Shown: piece after piece, positions 16,799 through 25,978 of the stretch
Numbering within the stretch: the first letter of the stretch is position 1
Layout of the letters: every line of letters starts with the position of its first letter
Source of the DNA: Bacteroidaceae bacterium
Lineage (GTDB): Bacteria > Bacteroidota > Bacteroidia > Bacteroidales > Bacteroidaceae
Direction: 5' to 3'
DNA length: 64,000 bases
NCBI GenBank assembly: GCA_017651315.1
Contig: JAGCDE010000014.1
Span: forward strand, 1-64,000
Notes under the pieces: model-generated
Told to the model about the DNA's origin: nothing
What the model saw: only the letters and a program-made list of their open reading frames with translations
Database searches by the model: none
Position numbers and translations under genes: made by a program

Positions 16799-17800
16799 TC
16801 ACCTGCCTTTCCTGCTTTGAAGATAGGCTTTGAAGAAGCGTCCCTGTGTGGTGGGGGTGAAGTTCCAGTCACTTATGAGCATGGGTGCCCAGCTTGTATC
16901 AAAACACCATACAGTGAACGAGATACCTTTCTTTTCGAAGTATCTGGTTATGTGCTCGCCATAAATGTCGGTTGACATGACGGGAACGTGGGCTCCGGGT
17001 TCATTCTCCAGACAGTAACCTATCTCGGTGCAGATTACGGGATACTTGTCGGCCACATACCCGTAATCCTTCTCCCACTGCTCCTCCCATGGCTGGTCGC
17101 GCTTCATAGGATATGGATGGGAGACGTATGCCACATTCGGACGGAGTATGGGTTCGTCGGCTACGGGAGTCAGGTCGTATGCCCAGTTGAACCCAGCGCA
17201 AAGGCAGAGTGCATCGGGGTTATATGCGCGTATGGTGTCTATGATCTGTTCCTGGAGCTGCTTCCACTCTGTCCACGTGCATGGACCGGTACCGTTGACC
17301 GTAGGCTCGTTGAACAGCTCGTAGAGGGCCACCTGCGGCTCATCCTTGTAGCGTTGCGCCACTGTTCGCCAGAACCTGAAGGTCTCCGCCTTGGTCGTGT
17401 TGTACATGGCCGATGTGTAACGCTCCTCCTTCAGGTTGCCTATGGAGTGCCAGTCCATGATTACGTACATGCCATACTTTTTTGCCCAGGCGATACCCTG
17501 GTCCATCGCCTGGAAAGTCTTTTCCCAGCCAAGTGAATTGAGGTTGGAGGGATGGACGGCGAAACGGACCACATTGGCGCCCCAGTCGGCCGCTTCGGCG
17601 AAATACCGCTCGTTCCATTGGTTCTCACGCACCAGTTTCACGGGATCGGAGAAACAGAGACCCCTGAAAACGATTTCATTCCCGTCAGGACCTATGAATT
17701 TGTTCCCTTCCACATGCACCCGGGCGTTACTGTCGGTGCAGGATGCCATCATTGCAGCAAGGAGTGCGGTGACGGCTAATACTGACTTGATCCTTTGCAT
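16799..17800 (-). CDS. Glycoside hydrolase family 5 lipoprotein (endoglucanase-like)
   Basis: The protein has 333 aa from the ATG at 17800, which gives a clean lipoprotein signal (MQRIKSVLAVTALLAAMMASC, Cys21). The mature part is a single GH5 barrel. RFAVHP is near residue 80 and the acid/base Glu165 is in ELFNEPT. SHPY is near 227-230 and the nucleophile Glu259 is in ICTEIGYC. Compared with larger modular cellulases it has no carbohydrate-binding module. It is probably anchored in the outer membrane and cleaves beta-glucans or mannans. It lies divergent from a beta-propeller lipoprotein gene and close to a GH9 gene, which favours a beta-glucan role. Confidence 0.9.
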   Translation of the reverse strand: MQRIKSVLAVTALLAAMMASCTDSNARVHVEGNKFIGPDGNEIVFRGLCFSDPVKLVRENQWNERYFAEAADWGANVVRFAVHPSNLNSLGWEKTFQAMDQGIAWAKKYGMYVIMDWHSIGNLKEERYTSAMYNTTKAETFRFWRTVAQRYKDEPQVALYELFNEPTVNGTGPCTWTEWKQLQEQIIDTIRAYNPDALCLCAGFNWAYDLTPVADEPILRPNVAYVSHPYPMKRDQPWEEQWEKDYGYVADKYPVICTEIGYCLENEPGAHVPVMSTDIYGEHITRYFEKKGISFTVWCFDTSWAPMLISDWNFTPTTQGRFFKAYLQSRKGR

Positions 17801-17850
17801 AAAGATTATCCTGTTTTTAGAATCTGTTAATATTTTACGGTTATGTCCTG

Positions 17851-17858
17851 CAAACATA
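17851..17858 (-). promoter_or_regulatory. -7 box of the GH5 gene
   Basis: TATGTTTG on the minus strand is a perfect TAnnTTTG, 50 bp before the GH5 start. It is divergent from the box at 17881-17888. Confidence 0.5.
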
Positions 17859-17880
17859 ATTAAAAACAGCGATTAATCAC

Positions 17881-17888
17881 TACTTTTG
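17881..17888 (+). promoter_or_regulatory. -7 box of the beta-propeller lipoprotein gene
   Basis: TACTTTTG is a perfect TAnnTTTG, 22 bp before the ATG at 17911. This implies a very short leader. Confidence 0.5.
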
Positions 17889-17910
17889 TCCAAAATCAGT
17901 GGTGCATGAT

Positions 17911-19113
17911 ATGAACCGGAGCTATCTCAGAAAAATCGCTTGCTTTGCAATGTGTCTTGCAGTCTGCTCTCTCCTGGCCGTGTCATGTTCCGAGGAAGAG
18001 CCCCTCAGATACCGCAAGGCTGATTTCAGCCACATGGAGACAGTCCGTTTCAGCCACAGGACAGGCAAGCGGGTTTCGCTTGACAGTATAGTTTCCGGTG
18101 TGAGTTTCGTGAGGCTGGAGACCAGACCCGGCAACGTGGTGGTCCATCCGGACATAGTGCGCGTGTTCGATGATGCCATCCTGTTCGCCGACAAGACCGC
18201 TACCAAGAAGGTCCTGCTGTTCAATACCGACGGCTCGCTAAGGTCACCTGTCTCAAGCAGCGGAATGGCCTTCCACCAGTATCTGAGCCTTGACCATGTG
18301 CTGATTACCCCACAGGGAGAGATAGGAATCCAGGAGAATGAGCGGGACAAGATAATGATTTATGACCATAACGGCCGATATCTGCGTATCATGGACAACA
18401 TCATTGATTCAAGGAGTGTGGAGTTCATAGGCGAGAACCACCTTCTGCATTGCGTGAACGGCAAGCATACAGAGAGCCGTCCAAGATATGACAGCATATT
18501 CTTTCTTGTTACCGATGTCAGGACAAGGGATTGCTATGCTTTCGGCAAAAGGATGGAGATACGTAGGTTTCCTTTCGTCAGGGAGAGGAACACCTTCAGG
18601 TCAGGGGACAGGGCGATGGGGGTACTCGACTTCGAGAACATCATTTATGATTTCACTCCCGATGGGGTGGTCGCCCTGTACAAGATGGAGATCACGCCCG
18701 AGCTCCTGACAGCGGATCGCAGCTTCAATGTGAAGCCTGCCTATTTCTACCTGCTTGAGAACATGCCTTTCTTTGAAGGCAATTATGTTCAGATGAAGGA
18801 GTGTTCCGTATTCCAGTATGTCATGTCCGGGGGGCGGGTACAGACACTAATCTACCGTCTCAGCGACAAATCCACCTTCGGTCTGTCGGCGACCAATGAG
18901 AATCCGCTCTTCAATGTGCCGGCAACAGCCTCGACCGTCTTTAACGACTCCGTCCTTGTGCTCAGCTGCCAGCCTAATGATTTGCTGAAAAGACGTAGGG
19001 AGATACTCGGATTCTATGGCGAGGAATCCGAATGGGCATCTCTCTTTGACGGTCTCAAACCTTCCGACAACCCGGTACTGCTGCTTGTGACGCTTGATAT
19101 AGACCGTATGTAG
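17911..19113 (+). CDS. 6-bladed beta-propeller lipoprotein
   Basis: The protein has 400 aa from the ATG at 17911. A GTG four codons earlier is less likely. The signal ends at a lipobox (LLAVSC, Cys26). The mature part opens with the PLRYRKADFSH segment and VSFVRLETRP, then has repeated strands such as ILFADKTATKKVLLFNTDG and KIMIYDHNGRYLRIM. These are typical of the Bacteroidetes 6-bladed beta-propeller family (NHL-like, BF3164 type). Function is generally unknown; such proteins are surface or periplasmic and often lie near glycan loci. It is divergent from the GH5 gene and convergent with the GH9 gene (6-bp gap). Confidence 0.78.
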   Translation: MNRSYLRKIACFAMCLAVCSLLAVSCSEEEPLRYRKADFSHMETVRFSHRTGKRVSLDSIVSGVSFVRLETRPGNVVVHPDIVRVFDDAILFADKTATKKVLLFNTDGSLRSPVSSSGMAFHQYLSLDHVLITPQGEIGIQENERDKIMIYDHNGRYLRIMDNIIDSRSVEFIGENHLLHCVNGKHTESRPRYDSIFFLVTDVRTRDCYAFGKRMEIRRFPFVRERNTFRSGDRAMGVLDFENIIYDFTPDGVVALYKMEITPELLTADRSFNVKPAYFYLLENMPFFEGNYVQMKECSVFQYVMSGGRVQTLIYRLSDKSTFGLSATNENPLFNVPATASTVFNDSVLVLSCQPNDLLKRRREILGFYGEESEWASLFDGLKPSDNPVLLLVTLDIDRM

Positions 19114-19119
19114 CTGTTC

Positions 19120-21675
19120 CTATCTGCAAAGCTGCTGTGCTGCCAGCACGAGGAACATGTAGTGTGATGAGCCTCCGCCGAGCACGTACTCGGTCTGCTG
19201 CCAGAGGAACGGCCAGGTGAGCAGTTCAGGGAAATCCGGGCGTATCATGGCGGTTCCGGAAATCACGCCGCCTGGAATATAACTCCAGTCGGCACGGTTG
19301 AGACCGTAGCCAACGGTGGCTGACTGCGCTCCCACTCCCGACGCAAACGATGCCTGGTTGCTGCCGGGATGGCATCCCAAGACGAAGTTCAGGGCACTGA
19401 GCATCGGCTTAATGTCGAAGATCTCAGGATAGGCCGATACCAGGAAGTACTGCTGGTAGCCGAATGACTGTATGTCCCAGCCGGCTCCCCAGATGGAGGG
19501 CTGGTAAGGAACGCCGTAAGGTGTGGCGGAAGACTGACGCTGTATGCCAGCAGGTACGTTCTTAAGGGCCTCCTCGAATGCCTCCTTCCATGCCTGGAGC
19601 TCACTGTCACGCCTGAAGGTTCCGAACTGTCTGGCAACACGGCAAAGATACCATCCATTACGCTGTATGCCGCGGATGATATTCTCACGGTTGTTTACAA
19701 GATAGTCCCTATATATTTTCTCACCTGTGGCAAGATAGAGCTCGGCTGCCAGCTGGGTCAGGTCGGTGGCCCTCATCCCGCGGCCGAGAGGCTGCGCCTG
19801 TTCCGCCACCTCATTATATATGGCCTTGGCGAAATCCAGGCAGTGCGCTGAAAGGGTGTCGTTGAATCCCTTCAATACCCTGTAGGATGCCGCCATTCCG
19901 GCTGCAGCGGATACCGCGCGACCAGGGTTGTCCTCGGTGAAGATCCAGCGGTCATCGTCATTGCCTGTTATTCCGTCGGTCATCGCCGAAGCGTCGCCAA
20001 GGAGAACATACTGACGCAGGCTGTTGCAGATGATTCCGCGATATGGCCGTCCCAGGGCAAGCCATGAGTTGATGACTGTCAGGGCTCCGTTCTCAACCTG
20101 CTGGAGGATATCGTTCTTCCCGTCGGGCTGATGAATCTCGCAAATCCGTTTGTCCTGGTCAATGGAGGTGACATCTATATCAGGATGGAAGGACTCGTAT
20201 GCCAGAGCGAGAATATAGGACTCGCCGGCCTGGGATTCTATGCGCAGGTCGAAATCACCGGCATCGTGCCAACCGCCTATGTTGACTCCCTTCACCTTTT
20301 CCAGTGGGTTGAACCTGGAAAGACCCGGACGTTGGTCATAACCGTCGATATGACTGTAGGGAGGGGCCATAAGGGCATCGTCCATGTGGCAGGCATCGTG
20401 CCAGACCCTGTATTTCTCGTTCACACGCATGTGGCACATCTGGACGGGAAGGAAATACTCAATGACAGGCTGCCAGACTCCACGGTCATAGATGTTAGGG
20501 CCTATTCCGAAGACAGGGGATTCGCTGCCCTCATACCGGAGCTGGTAGAGCCCCTCCCCGGTCACATCGGAGAAATCGGCGTGGAGATAGTTGTACCGCA
20601 GGAAAGAGCCCCATACTGACGGAACTATATCCTTCACCTTGACGGGACCCTGGTCAGATATGCGGTAGAGTGTGCAGGTGCGTTTCTCAGCATCCTTAGC
20701 TCTAGCGTCGAGTTCAATCACTGCAATCTTGGGCTGTGCGGGCAGATAGCCCACCTGTGAGGTCTGGATGACCGGCCTGTACATCCAGTCCTCGGTGACC
20801 GCTGGCTTGATAAGCCACTTTACCGCACCCTTGGTGGCACCTTCAGGGACCTCGGAACGGAGGACGAACCAGCCGTTGTTGTGATTCATGCGGCCGTCGT
20901 AGAGTTTTAGTCCGGTCTCGCCGAGACTCTCCACAGTGAGGCGGCAGAGATTGTCATCGGGACGGGAGGTGAACTTGCGGCCCACGGCATACGGGGTTGA
21001 TATTATGTCATCGGCCCTGATGGGATTGAAAACCGCGGCATCGCCAAGCAGATGTTCACGGTCAATCCTGGAACCGCGTCCGGTATGGAAATCGCCTATT
21101 TGCTCCAGATTACTTGCCGGTGTATCGACAGGGCCGTTTGGTTGCTGCGGATAGATACCGGCCTTGCCGTCCATGATCCAGGGCTTGCCGAAAAGTATGC
21201 CCGGGAAAAATTCGAAATTGAATCCCACCTTGCCGAGGAACTCCTTGGGAATAGGTTTGTCCAGATCTACCGTAACGAGAACGCCATCCTCAACACCCTC
21301 CACCCTTACGGAGTAGCTGAGCTGGAGGTCCGGGTAGAGCATGGGGTTGAAACCTGTCTCGTGTTTAGACGAATCGGGATAACTGAGCCATGTGGTGATG
21401 GCATTGCCATCTACAGTGCGGCGATTCTGTTTGGGCAGGGGCTGCCATTGGCCGGGAGTGGCCTCGAGACGCAGGTCGCCGTTAGTGGCGATGCGGGTTC
21501 CGTTCATGATAACGCATACTCCTGCCTGGTGTCCCTCAGGATAAGTGTCCTGGAACGCCATTACATTGATTCCTGCTTTTTCGAAATAGCCGCGTTCCCC
21601 TATCCTGAAAGTGTCGGCCTGTACCGTGAGATACGTTGTTATCGCCCCAAGGGCAACCAATAAGGCTTTTTTCAT
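19120..21675 (-). CDS. Glycoside hydrolase family 9 cellulase with N-terminal Ig-like domain
   Basis: The 851-aa protein has a signal peptide (about 1-20) and no lipobox. An N-terminal beta-rich region of about 280 residues is followed by a CelD_N Ig-like domain (about 302-395). The (alpha/alpha)6 GH9 domain then runs to the C-terminus. Diagnostic motifs are GGWHDAGDF (467-475, the catalytic-base aspartates), VLGCHPGSNQ with ASGVGAQS near 760, and a C-terminal QQTEYVLGGGSSHY segment that carries the proton-donor Glu. GH9 enzymes hydrolyse cellulose and mixed-linkage beta-glucans. The N-terminal 280 residues are not recognised. It is the last gene of a minus-strand series with the VTC and DUF4956 genes (29-bp gap). 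Confidence 0.9.
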   Translation of the reverse strand: MKKALLVALGAITTYLTVQADTFRIGERGYFEKAGINVMAFQDTYPEGHQAGVCVIMNGTRIATNGDLRLEATPGQWQPLPKQNRRTVDGNAITTWLSYPDSSKHETGFNPMLYPDLQLSYSVRVEGVEDGVLVTVDLDKPIPKEFLGKVGFNFEFFPGILFGKPWIMDGKAGIYPQQPNGPVDTPASNLEQIGDFHTGRGSRIDREHLLGDAAVFNPIRADDIISTPYAVGRKFTSRPDDNLCRLTVESLGETGLKLYDGRMNHNNGWFVLRSEVPEGATKGAVKWLIKPAVTEDWMYRPVIQTSQVGYLPAQPKIAVIELDARAKDAEKRTCTLYRISDQGPVKVKDIVPSVWGSFLRYNYLHADFSDVTGEGLYQLRYEGSESPVFGIGPNIYDRGVWQPVIEYFLPVQMCHMRVNEKYRVWHDACHMDDALMAPPYSHIDGYDQRPGLSRFNPLEKVKGVNIGGWHDAGDFDLRIESQAGESYILALAYESFHPDIDVTSIDQDKRICEIHQPDGKNDILQQVENGALTVINSWLALGRPYRGIICNSLRQYVLLGDASAMTDGITGNDDDRWIFTEDNPGRAVSAAAGMAASYRVLKGFNDTLSAHCLDFAKAIYNEVAEQAQPLGRGMRATDLTQLAAELYLATGEKIYRDYLVNNRENIIRGIQRNGWYLCRVARQFGTFRRDSELQAWKEAFEEALKNVPAGIQRQSSATPYGVPYQPSIWGAGWDIQSFGYQQYFLVSAYPEIFDIKPMLSALNFVLGCHPGSNQASFASGVGAQSATVGYGLNRADWSYIPGGVISGTAMIRPDFPELLTWPFLWQQTEYVLGGGSSHYMFLVLAAQQLCR

Positions 21676-21704
21676 ATTGCAGATTTTTTTATTAAGACGG
21701 ATTC

Positions 21705-22472
21705 CTATTGCTCCACGAACTGCTTAGCCTTGGTCAGGGTGTCAATTGTGGCGGTCTGACCCTTCTCCAATGTGTAATATACCTTGATGAAGGCAGAGTC
21801 CTTGAGGAAATCCACATGACCTACCTCTATATTGTCTATCTTTATGCCTATACGCTTTTCAAGGTCAGCAATCAGCTCTTCCCTGCGCTCCGGGACAATC
21901 ATGTCGATACGGTCATAAAGGACCAGCTTGGTCGATGTATGCTTGAGCATCCTCCCGCTCTCCAGTATGCAGATAAGCAGCACAACGAGCAGGTTTGAAA
22001 GCACGGTGATACCCACGTTGCCCCAGGAGAGCTCAAAATGGGGATTATCCGTCACCGCCCCCACCATCTTGTAGAGCGGGGCCAGTCCGTTCATGGCCGC
22101 CAGTGCGATAATGACGAACAGATAGGTCATCTCGCGGATAGGCACTGTCTCTGTACGGTATCTGATTACGCCGAATATGGCGAACAGGCCGAGCGTGAGT
22201 CCCACTCCCACCTCCACATTGCCCATGATGTAAAGCAGCATGAGCATGGCCGATGAAAAGACCATGAACGTGAAATAGTAGTCGCGGCGGCGACTCTTCC
22301 TGTAGTAGAAGAACTGCACCAGTATCCAGCAGACCAGCAGGTTCAGGAAGAACCTGATCATCAGTTCAACCATGCTTTGGGACGTGGACATCATTCCGTC
22401 GGTAATAGTCTGGACATCAAAGAAGTCCTCATCGGCGAGAGTATAGTCGCCAAGTTCCTGAAGTGAAATCAT
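21705..22472 (-). CDS. DUF4956 family membrane protein
   Basis: The 255-aa protein has membrane segments near residues 38-58, 66-86, 88-104, 114-132 and 150-170. A soluble C-terminal domain (about 180-255) ends in an LTKAKQFVEQ helix. The NVEVGVGLTLGLFAIFGVIRYRTETVPIREMTYLF stretch is typical of DUF4956. Its ATG overlaps the VTC gene stop in an ATGA junction. Across bacteria DUF4956 proteins are repeatedly paired with VTC-domain proteins, so the two probably form a membrane complex. Whether it makes, exports or senses polyphosphate is not established. Confidence 0.85.
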   Translation of the reverse strand: MISLQELGDYTLADEDFFDVQTITDGMMSTSQSMVELMIRFFLNLLVCWILVQFFYYRKSRRRDYYFTFMVFSSAMLMLLYIMGNVEVGVGLTLGLFAIFGVIRYRTETVPIREMTYLFVIIALAAMNGLAPLYKMVGAVTDNPHFELSWGNVGITVLSNLLVVLLICILESGRMLKHTSTKLVLYDRIDMIVPERREELIADLEKRIGIKIDNIEVGHVDFLKDSAFIKVYYTLEKGQTATIDTLTKAKQFVEQ

Positions 22473-23266
22473 AAGACAGTTATTTTTTTGTTTATCGTTT
22501 TCTCAATCCTTCTGACCTTGGGCTTGAACCTGCCGCAACGTGCGTGAGGTTCGGTCAGGGTAACGGCAATACAGTACTTGCTCACTCTCACGGGCTTGAT
22601 CCTGTGCTCCAGGAGGACTGTCTTCATCTGGCTGGAAGCCCGTCCGTCCTGCTTGAGTTCTATAATCACAGCATCCTTGAGTGAAGCCTCAACACCGCTT
22701 CTCCTGTTCCTGAAGACAAGGCAGGTGTCAATGGTAAGACGCTCCGTCATAGCCGGATTTACAAGAGTGATGCGGTCGAAAAGCGTTTCAAGGACAGGCG
22801 ATATGACATCGGCCGTGAACGCGGAGTGGCGGGCCAGATAATCATCGGCTTCGGCATTCCCTCTGAAATCCCAGAAATCGGCGGACGGAATACCTATGCG
22901 CTTCTTCCTGGTACGTCCCTTGTTGTTCTTGCGCTTTATCTCCAGAAACGAGTTCCCTGTAGCGAGGTATGTCCTGGTACGGACCTTCTGCCTCGTGAGC
23001 CTGCGGTTATGATGGTCCTGGAACATTCTGAGCCCGTCAGTATCATAATAGAGCGTGTCATAAGGACTTATTCTGAGTCCATCGACCTCAAGGACCCTGT
23101 ATCCCGCCGAAAACGCATCCTCCAGCAGCTCCAGAAGGACCTTTTCGCTGGTAAGGTATTTGGTGTCGATGCGGTTCATGAGCTTGACGGAGTCCATCTC
23201 CTCAAGAGTCACGGGAGGGAATCTCTCCAGCATCCCCTTGAACGGAATATGCTCAATCTCCGGCAT
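22469..23266 (-). CDS. VTC-domain protein (polyphosphate polymerase-like)
   Basis: The 265-aa soluble protein has the tunnel-fold motifs of VTC domains. These are RIDTKYLTSEKVLLELL (about 32-48), YYDTDGLRMFQDHHNRRLTRQKVRTRTY (about 72-99, several basic residues), FLEIKRKNNKGRTRKKRI, and the C-terminal IELKQDG and SKYC segments. In yeast this domain makes polyphosphate from ATP. Bacterial versions are much less understood. It overlaps the upstream YD-like gene by 14 bp and the DUF4956 gene by 4 bp. The catalytic activity is inferred only. Confidence 0.85.
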   Translation of the reverse strand: MPEIEHIPFKGMLERFPPVTLEEMDSVKLMNRIDTKYLTSEKVLLELLEDAFSAGYRVLEVDGLRISPYDTLYYDTDGLRMFQDHHNRRLTRQKVRTRTYLATGNSFLEIKRKNNKGRTRKKRIGIPSADFWDFRGNAEADDYLARHSAFTADVISPVLETLFDRITLVNPAMTERLTIDTCLVFRNRRSGVEASLKDAVIIELKQDGRASSQMKTVLLEHRIKPVRVSKYCIAVTLTEPHARCGRFKPKVRRIEKTINKKITVL

Positions 23267-23672
23267 CCTGAGTGATATATTCGTACACCTTCATCGACTT
23301 GAGCTTGCCTTTGGAGTCATACGTGTATTGGGTATGCTTCTTGCCAAACTCGTTATACTCATATTTCTTGTAGTTGTCAAGCACATTGCGCTCGTTATAG
23401 ACAAGCTCACGCAACATCCGGCCGTCAGCGCCATACTCATAACGCTTACGCCATTTCTGACCGTCAAGACCGTACTCAATCTCCTCTATCTTCTTTCCGT
23501 CAGGATTATAGGTCGTCACGTGGTCAAGAATCTTTCTGTTGGTCTTGGCGTCGGTGTTCCACTCCTTGACCACCATGTTCATCTTGTTCAGCTTCTTGCT
23601 CTGAACAGTATCCTGAGCCATAGTCCACATGCCGCAGAATGACAACATGACCAATAAGGTGAATCTTTTCAT
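23253..23672 (-). CDS. Small exported protein with YD/RHS-like repeats
   Basis: The protein has 139 aa from the ATG at 23672. It has a signal peptide (MKRFTLLVMLSFCGMWTMAQ), then short repeats of the type TTYNPDGKKIEEIEYGLDG, RYEYGADGRMLRELVY and YEYNEFGKKHTQYTYD, about 20 residues each. These resemble RHS/YD and toxin_YwqK-type antiparallel strands. It is probably periplasmic or surface-exposed, with unknown function. It is the first gene of the VTC/DUF4956/GH9 series, with a perfect -7 box (TATCTTTG, 23708-23701) upstream. Confidence 0.75.
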   Translation of the reverse strand: MKRFTLLVMLSFCGMWTMAQDTVQSKKLNKMNMVVKEWNTDAKTNRKILDHVTTYNPDGKKIEEIEYGLDGQKWRKRYEYGADGRMLRELVYNERNVLDNYKKYEYNEFGKKHTQYTYDSKGKLKSMKVYEYITQDAGD

Positions 23673-23700
23673 ATTGGCGAATATCAAAGTTTACTCATTG

Positions 23701-23708
23701 CAAAGATA
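23701..23708 (-). promoter_or_regulatory. -7 box of the YD-VTC-DUF4956-GH9 series
   Basis: TATCTTTG on the minus strand is a perfect TAnnTTTG, 28 bp before the start at 23672. Confidence 0.5.
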
Positions 23709-23745
23709 TGAAATAAAAAGACTTGTTAAATCCAGAATTGAAAAT

Positions 23746-23795
23746 TTGGAGCAGCGGGAACCATCAAGCACGCCTGTTCAGCTCCCACTGCTCCA
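23746..23795 (-). terminator. Hairpin after the flotillin gene
   Basis: TTGGAGCAG (23746-23754) pairs with CTGCTCCAA (23787-23795), and the stem extends by GGGA/TCCC after one mismatch. It lies between the flotillin stop and the next promoter, with a weak T-run on the minus strand. Confidence 0.4.
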
Positions 23796-23848
23796 AAAAA
23801 ATAAACCGGAAGAATCAGAATCTGTCTTTTATCTGTTCCGTAAAATTC

Positions 23849-25225
23849 TTACTTGTCATCCGCTACCTCCTCAGCCTGAGCATCCTCAGCCTTCTTCCTG
23901 GCAAGGTACTCCGGCAGGTTCAGGCCGGCCATGTTGAACAGGTCTGACATCGGGGGGACCGACTTGAGAAGTCCGCTCAGGAAATTGGCTGTAGAACCTT
24001 TTCCGTCGGCGCTGTTGCCTGAATCCCAAACGGTCACGTTGTCGAACTTGATACCCTTGATGGCCTCCACCTGAGTCTTGACCAGTTCCGGCATCTTCTC
24101 GGACATGAGCAGCATGAATGCCTTGGCGGCATCGCCACCGGCAGCCTGCACCATCTTGTCATAACCGGCAGCCTGCTTGGTCAGGATCTCGAAGTAACCC
24201 TTAGCCTCTGCCTCCATGCGGGCGAATATGGCATCGGCCTCACCCTTTGCGCTTACGCGCAGCTTCTCAGCCTCTGCCTCGGCGGCTATGATGATACGGT
24301 CCTTCTCAACCTGCTGTGCAACCAGGATATTAGCCTGCTGGGTGGAACGCTCACGCTCGGCACGGGCGTTCTCAGCGTCACGCTCGGCGATGTAGGCATC
24401 CTGCAGTGCCTTGGCCTGCTGCACCTTCTCGGCTGTCACAGCCAGACGGTTGGCCTCGGCCTCCTTCTCACGACGGAAAGCATCGGAATTTGCAATCTCG
24501 ACCTTGGCGTTGTTCTCACCCTGTACGGCTACGGCGTTGGCCTGCGATGTACGGATACGGGTCTCCTTGACCGCCTCGGCCTTACCTATCTCACCGTTAC
24601 GGTCCTGCTCTGCCACACTGACCTTAGCCTCGTTGATGGCCTTGGCGGCAGCCTCCTTACCGAGAGCCTGGATATAACCTGACTCATCCTTGATATCGGT
24701 CACGTTCACGTTGATAAGACGCAGGCCTATCTTCTTGAGCTCAACCTCAACATTCTTGGCAATCTTCTCGAGGAAGGTGTCACGGTCACTGTTTATCTCC
24801 TCAATCGTCATGGTGGCTATAACCAGACGCAGCTGACCGAACAGTATGTCACGTGCCAGCTCCTGAATCTCATCGGCTGTGAGTCCCAGCAGACGTTCAG
24901 CAGCGTTGTTCATGCTGTCAGGCTCAGTCGATATACCGACAGTGAACCGGCATGGTACATCCACGCGGATGTTCTGACGGCTAAGGGCGTTGGTCAGGTT
25001 CGCATCTATGGAAATAGGTGTCAGGCTCAGGTAAGCGTAATCCTGGATTACCGGCCATACGAACTTACCGCCGCCATGGATACACTTGGCGCTTCCGCCG
25101 CCTGTCTTACCATATACTACCAGAATCTTGTCCGAAGGGCAACGTCTGTACCTGCGGATGATTGTTGCAAACAGAATGAAAAGGAGCACTACTCCTATCA
25201 CGACCAGAATTGAAATTTTATCCAT
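23849..25225 (-). CDS. Flotillin-family (SPFH/band 7) membrane scaffold protein
   Basis: The 458-aa protein has one N-terminal membrane helix (about 5-24). An SPFH domain follows (about 30-200, VPCRFTVGISTEP and LRLINVNVTDIKDESGYI). Then comes a long Glu/Ala-rich coiled coil with the repeated EAEAEKL-type segments of flotillins (about 200-370), and a C-terminal tail with LVKTQVEAIKGIKFDNVTVW. Flotillins oligomerise and organise membrane microdomains. It is directly downstream (38 bp) of an NfeD-like gene, the usual partner (as in YuaF/YuaG of Bacillus). Confidence 0.92.
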   Translation of the reverse strand: MDKISILVVIGVVLLFILFATIIRRYRRCPSDKILVVYGKTGGGSAKCIHGGGKFVWPVIQDYAYLSLTPISIDANLTNALSRQNIRVDVPCRFTVGISTEPDSMNNAAERLLGLTADEIQELARDILFGQLRLVIATMTIEEINSDRDTFLEKIAKNVEVELKKIGLRLINVNVTDIKDESGYIQALGKEAAAKAINEAKVSVAEQDRNGEIGKAEAVKETRIRTSQANAVAVQGENNAKVEIANSDAFRREKEAEANRLAVTAEKVQQAKALQDAYIAERDAENARAERERSTQQANILVAQQVEKDRIIIAAEAEAEKLRVSAKGEADAIFARMEAEAKGYFEILTKQAAGYDKMVQAAGGDAAKAFMLLMSEKMPELVKTQVEAIKGIKFDNVTVWDSGNSADGKGSTANFLSGLLKSVPPMSDLFNMAGLNLPEYLARKKAEDAQAEEVADDK

Positions 25226-25263
25226 CTTTTTGATATTAAGTTGTTAATTATTAATCCGAAAAA

Positions 25264-25863
25264 TCACTCAACCAGAAGGAGGTCATCCCCAAGGACTCCG
25301 ACGATCCTGACATGGTCACCGGTAGGGATCTCTGTCCCGCGGTCAGTCACAGCGTCTATCTCATGGATGGAACCTTTCACGCTCAACTGCACCTTGCCGC
25401 GTCCGGTACGGGAAGCCGGGATGCGCAGATAGACATCGGCCGTAAGCCCCACCGCCTCGGTCATCCTGAAACTGCCGTCATGCGAGAGTTTCATGAGCTG
25501 ACGGAACATGAACACAAATGCCGCCACAAATGCGATGCCGACTGCAATGGCGACTATCTGCAAAAGCAGCCTGCTGCCGATGGAATCATGAAGCAGCACG
25601 CCCGCCCATCCGTAACCGAGCAGGAAATTGATCAGGTTGCGGAATGAGAACAGGCCGCTCAGACTGCCGTCCTCGACTGAATCACCGAGACCGTCTATGG
25701 AATCGGGACCTGCATCCACGTCCATATCGGTACCGAGACCGATAAATGTAATCACTGTCTGGATAACGAATACAAGCGAAGCCGCCAATGCGATTATCCA
25801 GAAAACCCTCTGCACTCCTTCCATCTCTGCAAGAAAGCTGCCGAAACTCAACATGTTCATCAT
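25264..25863 (-). CDS. NfeD/YuaF-like membrane protein with OB-fold, flotillin partner
   Basis: The protein has 199 aa from the ATG at 25863. An in-frame TTG four codons upstream is not needed. Membrane helices lie near residues 18-43, 75-92 and 96-118. The C-terminal region (about 135-199) is a beta-rich OB-fold-like domain (TADVYLRIPASRTGRGKVQLSVKG...VRIVGVLGDDLLLVE). The arrangement and the position before the flotillin gene match YuaF/NfeD proteins, which tune flotillin-dependent membrane organisation. A perfect -7 box lies at 25912-25905. Confidence 0.85.
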   Translation of the reverse strand: MMNMLSFGSFLAEMEGVQRVFWIIALAASLVFVIQTVITFIGLGTDMDVDAGPDSIDGLGDSVEDGSLSGLFSFRNLINFLLGYGWAGVLLHDSIGSRLLLQIVAIAVGIAFVAAFVFMFRQLMKLSHDGSFRMTEAVGLTADVYLRIPASRTGRGKVQLSVKGSIHEIDAVTDRGTEIPTGDHVRIVGVLGDDLLLVE

Positions 25864-25904
25864 ACTTGAAACCAATATTAATAAGGTATAAGAATCATTT
25901 CATA

Positions 25905-25912
25905 CAAAGTTA
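25905..25912 (-). promoter_or_regulatory. -7 box of the NfeD-flotillin pair
   Basis: TAACTTTG on the minus strand is a perfect TAnnTTTG, 41 bp before the start at 25863. Confidence 0.5.
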
Positions 25913-25966
25913 GCCATTATGCTGATACATTCCACAGGTAAAACAAAAAAAATTATTATCTTTTAT

Positions 25967-25974
25967 TACCTTTG
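25967..25974 (+). promoter_or_regulatory. -7 box directly before the Crp-family start
   Basis: TACCTTTG is a perfect TAnnTTTG and ends only 4 bp before the ATG at 25979. Transcription from it would start at or next to the start codon, giving a leaderless mRNA. Confidence 0.5.
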
Positions 25975-25978
25975 CGCT

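Noticed and set aside
16663..17823. Recurring AGAATCTG motif before cbiA, in the GH5 leader and before the OmpA gene
   Set aside because: An 8-mer is expected about twice by chance in both strands of this length. The few copies have no fixed position relative to promoters.
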